NCBI GenBank assembly: GCA_037414955.1
Contig: JBBEWH010000012.1
Coordinates: 1-64,000 of the forward strand
Direction of reading: 5' to 3'
DNA length: 64,000 nucleotides
DNA from: Phytohabitans sp037414955
GTDB taxonomy: Bacteria; Actinomycetota; Actinomycetes; Mycobacteriales; Micromonosporaceae
Shown: positions 58,601-64,000 of the stretch, one piece after another
Numbering within the stretch: position 1 is the stretch's first letter
Layout of the letters: every line of letters starts with the position of its first letter
Notes under the pieces: model-generated
Database searches by the model: none
Told to the model about the DNA's origin: nothing
The model's input: the letters and a program-made list of their open reading frames with translations, nothing else
Translations under genes and position numbers: made by a program

Positions 58601-59461
58601 ATGATCGATACCCAGGTCTTCGCCCAGCATCGGCGGCTGCTCTTCGACGTCGCGTACCGGATGACGGGGAGCGTCGCCGATGCCGAGGACATCCTGCAGG
58701 AGGCCTGGCTGCGGTGCCGCGGCGTGGACGGCGACCAGGTCGCCAACCCACGGGCGTACCTGGTCAAGACCGTCACCAACCTCTCGCTCAACCAGCTCAC
58801 CTCGGCCCGCGCCCGCCGCGAGACGTACGTCGGGCCCTGGCTGCCCGAGCCGGTGCTCACCGCGCCCGACGCGGGTCAGGAGGTCGAGATGGCCGAGTCG
58901 ATCTCGATGGCGATGCTCGTCGTCCTGGAAACGCTGACCCCCGCCGAACGCGCGATCTTCCTGCTCCACGACGTTTTCGGCTACAACCACGCCGAGATCG
59001 CATCGATTCTGGACAAGTCCGAGGTCGCGGTGCGGCAGGCCGCGGCCCGGGCCCGGGCGCACGTCGCGGCCCGCCGGCCTCGCTTCGACGTCGACCAAGG
59101 GGTACGCCGAGAAGCAGTGGAACGGTTCCGCCGGGCCTGTGCCGGGGGCGACCTGAACGCGATGATGGAACTGCTGGCGCCTGAGGTGATCTGCTGGTCG
59201 GACGGCGGTGGCAAGGTGACCGCGGCCCGCCGGCCGCTGGAAGGCGCCGGACACGTCGCCCGCTGGCTGCTCGGGGTCTTCGCCAAGCCGCAGACACAGA
59301 ACACCCAGCTCGTGATCACCGAGATCAACGGCGGACCGGGCATCCTCGGCCTAGTCAACGGGCAACCGGCCGGGGCGATCTGCTTCGACTTCGACGGCGA
59401 GCGGATCACCGGCGTACGTATGCAGGGCAACCCGGACAAGCTCCGAGGCCTCACCCGCTGA
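58601..59461 (+). CDS. ECF41-like sigma factor with SnoaL-like C-terminal domain
   Basis: 286 residues. Sigma region 2 (FAQHRRLLFDVAYRMTGSVA, DAEDILQEAWLRC) and region 4 (LTPAERAIFLLHDVFGYNHA, EIASILDKSEVAVRQAAARA) are followed by a SnoaL-like domain from about residue 165 (EAVERFRRACAGGDLNAMME...). In ECF41/SigJ this extra domain controls the sigma factor directly in place of an anti-sigma factor. TAGCCT at 58589-58594 ends six bases before the ATG and overlaps the epimerase stop, so it has its own leaderless start in addition to read-through. Confidence 0.92.
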   Translation: MIDTQVFAQHRRLLFDVAYRMTGSVADAEDILQEAWLRCRGVDGDQVANPRAYLVKTVTNLSLNQLTSARARRETYVGPWLPEPVLTAPDAGQEVEMAESISMAMLVVLETLTPAERAIFLLHDVFGYNHAEIASILDKSEVAVRQAAARARAHVAARRPRFDVDQGVRREAVERFRRACAGGDLNAMMELLAPEVICWSDGGGKVTAARRPLEGAGHVARWLLGVFAKPQTQNTQLVITEINGGPGILGLVNGQPAGAICFDFDGERITGVRMQGNPDKLRGLTR

Positions 59462-59779
59462 TCCGGCATACTCGGCGGCGGCGCGGCTTGCCCGTTCGCG
59501 TCCCTTCTCGCCGGCCGCGGACACGAACGAGCCGGCTGGTCCGCGGGTCTCGATCAGCCCTGCCTCCTCCAGCTCCCGGTAGGCCCGGCCGACGGTGTTG
59601 ACGGCCAGGCCGAGGTCTGCGGCCAGACGGCGGATGGTCGGCAGCCGGGTGCCCACGGCCAGCGTGTGGTCCTGGATCTGCCGGGCGAGCTGGGCGCGGA
59701 GCGCCAACCAAGAGCCGGCTCGCTCAAGGTCCGCGGGACGCACCGGCGGGTCAACACCCGGCAACGTTCCATTCGGCAT
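59351..59779 (-). CDS. GntR (YtrA-type) regulator with 3' end running into the sigma gene
   Basis: 142 residues. HTH: LALRAQLARQIQDHTLAVGT, then LPTIRRLAADLGLAVNTVGR, and AYRELEEAGLIETRGPAGSF. GGAGG precedes the ATG. The last ~37 codons overlap the sigma gene 3' end in antisense (59351-59461) and have no GntR-like content, so the original gene end was probably lost and the frame now reads through. The DNA-binding domain is complete. The inverted repeats upstream are its likely operator. Confidence 0.75.
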   Translation of the reverse strand: MPNGTLPGVDPPVRPADLERAGSWLALRAQLARQIQDHTLAVGTRLPTIRRLAADLGLAVNTVGRAYRELEEAGLIETRGPAGSFVSAAGEKGRERASRAAAEYAGSAGEASELVRVALHTYAGDPLAVEVEADRPGRLPVD

Positions 59780-59790
59780 GACGCCTCCGA

Positions 59791-59836
59791 TGTCGCAACT
59801 CTTGTCTCAATATGGAGCGTCAAGCCTTGCGACAAG
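59791..59836. promoter_or_regulatory. Inverted repeats upstream of the GntR gene
   Basis: TGTCGCAA (59791-59798) and TTGCGACA (59827-59834) are perfect 8-bp inverted arms; CTTGTC (59801-59806) and GACAAG (59831-59836) form a second pair. They lie 12 to 57 bases upstream of the start, where an autoregulatory site is expected. Confidence 0.5.
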
Positions 59837-59878
59837 TCAATCCGGACCCGGAAAGGCGGCGCCGGTCCTATGTCGGAC

Positions 59879-60826
59879 TTAGTTGGCGGATCCGGTGGAT
59901 CTTTTGTTCTTCTTCGGTGATCGAAGTCTAGGGGCCTGGTCGGGCGGCGTTGGCTCGCCTGGGCGGGTCTGCTGGACGGCGTGGTGCAGCGCGGTGACGA
60001 AGGCCGTGGTGGCGGGGGGATCCGGTGGGTCGCCGTAGGTGGCGAGGTAGACGCGTCGGCGGAAGTCGGGCAGCGGGGTGGCTTCGATCCCGGGTGCCCG
60101 GTGCGTGCGTAACGCCAGGCCGGGCATAGTGGTTACGCCCATACCGGCGGCGACGAGGGCCTGTTCGACGATCACGTCGTCGCTGGTGTAGACGACGTGC
60201 GGGGTGAAGCCGGCCCGCTCGCATGCGTCGATGAACTCGCGGCGGCAGTTTTCGCAGCCGGCGATCCAGGCCGAGTCGCGATGGTCCGGCAGCGTCTGCC
60301 CGGATTCGAGGCTGAGCAGGTACATCGGGTCGTCGAACAGGTGCGTGGCGCGGATGTCGTCCGGTGTGGTGTCGTCGTAGCGGAAGATGATGGCGGCGTC
60401 GACCTGCCCGTCGCGCAGCAGGTTCAGTGCCACCTGCGGATGGGCGTCGGCCAGGTGCAGCTCGATGCCGGGGTGGTCGCGGCGCAGGCTGGCGGCGGCG
60501 TGCGGCACCAGAGCGGCGAGCGCCGATTGGAAACCAGCGACCCGGACCCGGCCGGTTCGCAGGCCCACCATCGCGGACAGTTCCGCGGCAGCGGTGTCGA
60601 CCCGTCCGACGATTTCCGCGGCGCGGCGGGCCAGGTGCTCACCTTCCGGCGTGAGTCGGATGCCCCGCCCGATGCGCTGGACGAGCCGGGCGCCGGTCTC
60701 GGCTTCCAGCCGGGCCAGATGGTGGCTGACCGCTGGCTGGGAGTACTTCAGGTGCTTGGCGGCCTTGGTGACCGAGCCGTGCGCGGCGACAGCCGCGAGG
60801 ATACGTAGCCGCACGATGTCCAGCAT
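59879..60826 (-). CDS. LysR family regulator
   Basis: 315 residues. HTH: LDIVRLRILAAVAAHGSVTK, then AAKHLKYSQPAVSHHLARLE. The effector domain contains CENCRREFIDACERAG. The basic tail (RLRSPKKNKRSTGSAN) is unusual. On the minus strand TACCAT at 60838-60833 lies six bases before the ATG, indicating a leaderless start. It is divergent from the cysteine-dioxygenase-like gene and probably controls it. Confidence 0.9.
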   Translation of the reverse strand: MLDIVRLRILAAVAAHGSVTKAAKHLKYSQPAVSHHLARLEAETGARLVQRIGRGIRLTPEGEHLARRAAEIVGRVDTAAAELSAMVGLRTGRVRVAGFQSALAALVPHAAASLRRDHPGIELHLADAHPQVALNLLRDGQVDAAIIFRYDDTTPDDIRATHLFDDPMYLLSLESGQTLPDHRDSAWIAGCENCRREFIDACERAGFTPHVVYTSDDVIVEQALVAAGMGVTTMPGLALRTHRAPGIEATPLPDFRRRVYLATYGDPPDPPATTAFVTALHHAVQQTRPGEPTPPDQAPRLRSPKKNKRSTGSAN

Positions 60827-60932
60827 TCATCCATGGTAGTTATGGGTAGCCGCAGAAGTTGGCATTGGACGAATGAGTCGTGCTCGGTGGACGCTGAACG
60901 GGACGACCCCGCTCGCGAACGAGGAGGACGAC

Positions 60933-61472
60933 ATGGCGGGCACGGTTCCGCAGCACGTGATCACGCCCCCGGGCGGCTTCATCGCCGGCTCCACCGACAA
61001 GCTCATCGCCGCGGTGCGCCAGGTGATCGGCATGCGGGCCGACTGGGCGCGGACCGCGGAACTCGTCGCCGACCAGCTCCGCGCGTATCTGCCCGGCCCC
61101 GACATCCTGACCGCCGAGCAGCAGCACGGTCACCCCGACCGGCCCGCCGGTCATGTCCTGTACGCCGAGCCGGACGGCACGTTCTCCATCCTCGGCCTGG
61201 TCTGGCGACCCGGTCAGACCACCCGGATTCACGACCACATCACCTGGTGCGTCGTGGGTGTCCTGCAGGGCGTCGAGCACGAAGACCTCTATGACGACGA
61301 ACTCAACCTCATCGGCACCCGGGAGAACCACGTGGGCGAAGTCAGCGGCTTCGCCCCGCCCGGTGACATCCACCGGATTCGCAACACCGGCACCCGCACC
61401 GCCATCAGCCTGCACATCTACGGCACCGACATCACCCGGATCGGGTCCAGCGCCCGCCGCTACTACAACTGA
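60933..61472 (+). CDS. Cysteine-dioxygenase-like cupin
   Basis: 179 residues. The cupin iron ligands are the His pair in TRIHDHITWCVVGVLQGVEH and the third His in DIHRIRNTG, as in type I cysteine dioxygenase, which turns cysteine into cysteine sulfinate. Many actinobacterial members act on other thiols. GAGGAGG precedes the ATG 60933 well; an upstream in-frame ATG at 60873 is less likely. It is divergent from a LysR gene and followed by a PPOX gene 66 bases later. Confidence 0.82.
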   Translation: MAGTVPQHVITPPGGFIAGSTDKLIAAVRQVIGMRADWARTAELVADQLRAYLPGPDILTAEQQHGHPDRPAGHVLYAEPDGTFSILGLVWRPGQTTRIHDHITWCVVGVLQGVEHEDLYDDELNLIGTRENHVGEVSGFAPPGDIHRIRNTGTRTAISLHIYGTDITRIGSSARRYYN

Positions 61473-61538
61473 CACATCATCGTCGCCGTGGCCGAGCAGC
61501 TCAGCTAACGGTCCGTCCGGGAACAAGCGACAGGAGGC

Positions 61539-62042
61539 ATGACCGTGCAACCGAACGAGATCGCCGAGGTGCTGAACCGACCGATCAGCCAGGAACTGTT
61601 GGCCCGCGACGTGACCCGCTTGGCCTACGTCGCCAAGGACGGCACGCCCCGCAACGTGCCGATCATCTTCACCTGGAACGGCTCGGAGATCGTCATGTGC
61701 ACTCCGAAGAACGCCCCGAAGCTCCCGGCCCTGCGTAACAACCCGGCGGTTGCCCTGACGATCGACACCGAGGTGCACCCACCCAAGATCCTGCTCATCC
61801 GCGGCAGGGCCGAGCTGGACGCTGTCGACGGCATTCCGGACGAGTACCTCAAGACGACCGGCGCCTACAAGATGACGCCCGAGCAGCGGGTCGAGTGGGA
61901 GGCCGAGATCCGCTCGCTCTACGACGGCATGGTCCGCATCGTCGTGACCCCGACCTGGGCCAAGCTGATCGACTTCGAGACCACGCTGCCGACCGCGGTC
62001 GAGGAACTCATCCAGCAGCGCGACGATCGTCAACGCGCCTGA
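61539..62042 (+). CDS. Pyridoxamine 5'-phosphate oxidase family protein
   Basis: 167 residues, split-barrel flavin-binding fold: VTRLAYVAKDGTPRNVPIIF, EIVMCTPKNAPKLPALRNNP and PKILLIRGRAELDAVDG. Such proteins use FMN or F420; the exact cofactor is not clear. AGGAGG lies at a normal distance from the ATG. It probably forms a unit with the cysteine-dioxygenase-like gene. Function within sulfur metabolism is speculative. Confidence 0.82.
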   Translation: MTVQPNEIAEVLNRPISQELLARDVTRLAYVAKDGTPRNVPIIFTWNGSEIVMCTPKNAPKLPALRNNPAVALTIDTEVHPPKILLIRGRAELDAVDGIPDEYLKTTGAYKMTPEQRVEWEAEIRSLYDGMVRIVVTPTWAKLIDFETTLPTAVEELIQQRDDRQRA

Positions 62043-62070
62043 GCGCCGATCGGCCCCTCCACGCTGACGT

Positions 62071-62615
62071 ACTTAGAGCGACCGTCAATTGGGGTTATTT
62101 GAGGCGGCGGGTGGTGGGGCGTTGGTCCCAGCGGTAGCGGGTGCGGGCTTGGCGGATGAGGGCACGGACGGTGACGAAGGCGGCGGCGAGGTGGAGCCAG
62201 AAGTCGATGACGTAGCCGGCGCGGTCGGTGCAGCGGCGTAGTTTGCCGTAGCCGTTCATCCAGGAGTGGGTGCGTTCGACGGGCCAGCGTCGGGTGTGGC
62301 TGATGGGTTCTTGTACGCCTTGCCAGGTGATGTTGTGTCGCAGGTTCATGCTGGCCAGGAGGGTTTCGGTGATCTGCGAGTCGTAGCCGGCGTCGAGGTG
62401 GACGGTGACCGGGTGTGGCCATGGGCCGGTCTGTTGTTGAGCGGCGTGCGGGGTGGGGCCCAGTAGTGGGCTGTCGTGACGGTTGGCGCCGGCCGAGACG
62501 ATGCCTAGGGGTATGCCGGTGGTGTCGGTGCAGGTGGAGCGTTTGAGGCCGCCTTTGCGGCGGTCGACTGGTGAGGGGCCGGCTTTGTCGCCGCCGCAGG
62601 GCACATTCGTGCCCT
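62071..62615 (-). mobile_element. Partial IS5-type element, transposase 3' half only
   Basis: The transposase frame covers CGGDKAGPSPVDRRKGGLKR, STCTDTTGIPLGIVSAGANR and later PVERTHSWMNGYGKLRRCTD, AGYVIDFWLHLAAAFVTVRA, the C-terminal half of an IS5-like DDE transposase (the second Asp and the Glu in PVERTHSWMN). The stop is at 62095. Upstream of about 62615 the reading ends at a small hairpin (CAGGGCAC/GTGCCCTG, 62596-62615) and unrelated DNA. One IS end may lie near 62071-62094; the other is gone. Confidence 0.75.
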
Positions 62616-62801
62616 GACCTGCACCTCTTTCAAGATCAAGGCGCCCCTCACGTAGTAGACGCCCGCATTGACACGGTCCAGGCGACCGGTGGGACACCTT
62701 CACGCCAGAGAGCCGGACCCGCAACGCCGGGAACCTTGCGGGAACACGGTTCCACGCTGGCGATCTTGACGCCGTAGCGTGGCTATCACGACGGTAGGAC
62801 G

Positions 62802-63286
62802 TCAAGATTCACAGCGACAAGGCACGCGGCCGCGGCGAGCCGGACGATGCGCGCCTCCCGCACCGGCACGCAAACCCTGGTGCGCGGCGCCGGTAGCGGT
62901 GAGGACGTACGCCACGGTGTAGAGGGTGATCGCGGTCAGGGCGGTGGGGTATCCCTCGGTGAAGTCCAGGAGGGAAAGCTCGCCGGCAAGTATTGGGTGC
63001 AGGGCCGGTCGCTGGTGACGCAGAGGTTCGGGTCGGATGGTAGGGCGCCGAACGGGACACCGACGGGGTCCAGGACGCTGGCCGGGTACCACAACGGTGC
63101 GTAGCTGGTGTCAAAGCCGAGCCCGGCGGCGTGGGCGATGGTGAGCGTGCCTGACTGGCGCCAGCCGGTGCCGATCAGCCCACTTCCGCCCGACGCTCCA
63201 CTCTGGCCGGTGCGTTGGCCGGCCGACCAGGCCAACCATGCCAATCGCCAACGCGATCGCGTACTGACCCCGGGTTGGCGTCTCAT
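62802..63286 (-). pseudogene. Frameshifted hypothetical membrane protein
   Basis: An ATG at 63286 opens MRRQPGVSTRSRWRLAWLAW and reads on to GLGFDTSYAPLWYPASVLDP and VGVPFGALPSDPNLCVTSDR. Beyond about 63000 sensible reading continues in another frame as ELSLLDFTEGYPTALTAITL and YTVAYVLTATGAA, a membrane helix. This suggests one broken gene. I cannot name the family. Confidence 0.35.
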
Positions 63287-63545
63287 CGCGTTCCCCTTTC
63301 CGGCGGCACCTCTACAGTCCCTCCATAAAGGGCATGCCGAGGGGACTGAGTGGACACCGCTAGAGAAGCCACTGGCGGATGTCACGGCGGCGGGAGCCAG
63401 CGAAACCGCCCGAGGCGGCCAGCCGAGCCCGCGCTGTCCGCACTGGAGGACAGGGACGCAGCACGCTGCTCGGCGACGCCGCGTACCTTTTGCTGCCGTT
63501 GTTCGGCCAACGTTTCGCTGGCGGCGCGACCGCCGCGGTGGGGGT
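63287..63545. other. 259-bp gap with a possible flavoprotein trace
   Basis: At about 63455-63500 the plus strand reads GRSTLLGDAAYLLLPLFGQ, similar to the third FAD motif of aromatic monooxygenases. Nothing else of such a gene is visible. The stretch is probably a patch of gene debris. Confidence 0.3.
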
Positions 63546-63833
63546 CTACCGGTGGTGTGGGTGTTCGGCGGGCGTGCTGGTGGGGAGTCCGCGCAGAAGC
63601 ATGTCGAGGAAGAGGTCGAAGCGCGGCTCCGTCGGCCCCATGTCGTGTGGGGTCTGGCGGGCGCCGAGCCATTGCACGACGCTGAGCCCGAAGACGTACC
63701 AGCTCTGTTCGGCCATGGCGGGGGTGACGCCCGCGGCCAGGAACGCCGCGATGACTTGGTCTCGTAGGCGGCCGAAGGAGTGCGGGTTGTGCCGGGCCCA
63801 ACTCGCCGCCGTCGTACTGACCAACTCAGCCAC
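63546..63833 (-). pseudogene. TetR-like regulator fragment without HTH
   Basis: 95 residues: WARHNPHSFGRLRDQVIAAF, AMAEQSWYVFGLSVVQWLGA and TEPRFDLFLDMLLRGL. The ending RFDLFLDMLLRGL resembles the last helix of TetR C-terminal domains. The N-terminal HTH is absent; at its place lies a plus-strand MFS remnant. It is best seen as a truncated regulator, with moderate doubt about the family. Confidence 0.4.
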
Positions 63834-63948
63834 GCCCTCCTCGCCGCTGCCGACGGAATCCGGCTACGTCACGGCATTCCTGGCCTCCGCAGGCGTCGCC
63901 GCCCTCGCCTTCACCACCGCACTGACCATCCCCCGCACAACAAGCTGA
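63834..63948 (+). pseudogene. C-terminal MFS transporter fragment
   Basis: In the frame ending at 63946-63948 the DNA reads SGYVTAFLASAGVAALAFTT and ALTIPRTTS, the last helix and tail of an MFS drug transporter. The preceding LSHALLAAADGIR is in another frame, so the fragment is itself shifted. It is the third MFS remnant in the window. Confidence 0.5.
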
Positions 63949-64000
63949 GGCCCGGACCCGGTGGTATTGAGACGCGCTAGGACGTCGTCCACTTTGCTGA

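Noticed and set aside
1..64000. tRNA, rRNA, CRISPR arrays, replication origin and phage genes
   Set aside because: I looked for cloverleaf-like genes, spaced direct repeats, DnaA-box clusters and integrase or capsid genes and saw none that could be supported.

Overview
The window is high-GC DNA with dense, often overlapping genes and a codon bias that keeps most frames open. Mycothiol-type arsenate reductases, F420/PPOX-type small oxidoreductases, an ECF sigma factor with a SnoaL-like tail, and many start codons placed 6-7 nt after a TANNNT box all point to an actinomycete. The gene flavour suggests Micromonosporaceae or a close relative, which is inference rather than proof. I see no rRNA, tRNA, CRISPR array or replication origin. 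The layout reads as chromosomal accessory DNA with several resistance and sensing modules and an unusual number of decayed genes.

Region by region. 0.1-2.3 kb: a DUF6153/DUF305 pair and a truncated flavin monooxygenase. 2.4-6.4 kb (minus strand): histidine kinase, response regulator, class A beta-lactamase-like hydrolase and quinone oxidoreductase. 6.5-13.1 kb: small membrane protein, a LysR/hydrolase divergon whose LysR carries a palindromic GC insertion, a MarR gene with a 36-bp operator followed by a gutted MFS gene, an uncharacterised protein, a polysaccharide deacetylase, a lipoprotein and a TetR regulator. 13.2-15.7 kb: metE under a cobalamin riboswitch with an RBS-sequestering hairpin. 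15.8-24.6 kb: an arsenic and metal island. It holds four ArsR-type regulators (one fused to an arsenate reductase), an aquaglyceroporin, three arsenate reductase domains, a MerR-controlled three-gene operon, a tiny protein with four Cys-Cys-Gly motifs, an ArsN-like acetyltransferase, an ArsO-like flavoprotein and an MFS permease. 24.7-32.1 kb: hypothetical proteins, an IS remnant, a serine-hydrolase homologue lacking catalytic residues, a flavin monooxygenase and an SDR/LysR divergon. 32.2-39.6 kb: two very large secreted hydrolases, a multidomain GH18 chitinase and a subtilase ending in a CBM3-like module. 39.6-46.5 kb: a DUF2268 protease-like/TipAL-MerR pair on one MerR-type promoter, a DUF1566 lipoprotein, an SDR, an EamA/LysR divergon and two pseudogenes. 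46.7-51.3 kb: NhaA, a sulfite-oxidase-like enzyme, and a CBS protein with a NhaD/ArsB-type transporter. 51.3-57.4 kb: MMPL exporter, two-component system and DHA2 efflux pump. 57.6-62.0 kb: epimerase/ECF41-like sigma pair, GntR, and a LysR/cysteine-dioxygenase-like/PPOX cluster. 62.1-64 kb: a partial IS5-type transposase and several gene fragments.

How the parts work together. The arsenic island has two halves. The first reduces arsenate with three reductases and can let arsenite leave through the aquaglyceroporin; there is no ArsB or Acr3 pump inside the island. The second (atypical ArsR, ArsN, ArsO, MFS) looks like an organoarsenical detoxification arm. The Cys-rich CCG peptide and the CCG tail of the ArsO-like enzyme suggest a shared thiol-based metalloid-handling device.

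The observation I rate highest is a shared, apparently structured 5' leader in front of both nhaA and the CBS/NhaD-type operon. It contains three identical 10-nt blocks at nearly constant spacing, enclosed by base-pairing arms whose sequences differ between the two copies. This is what a cation-responsive cis-regulatory RNA would look like.
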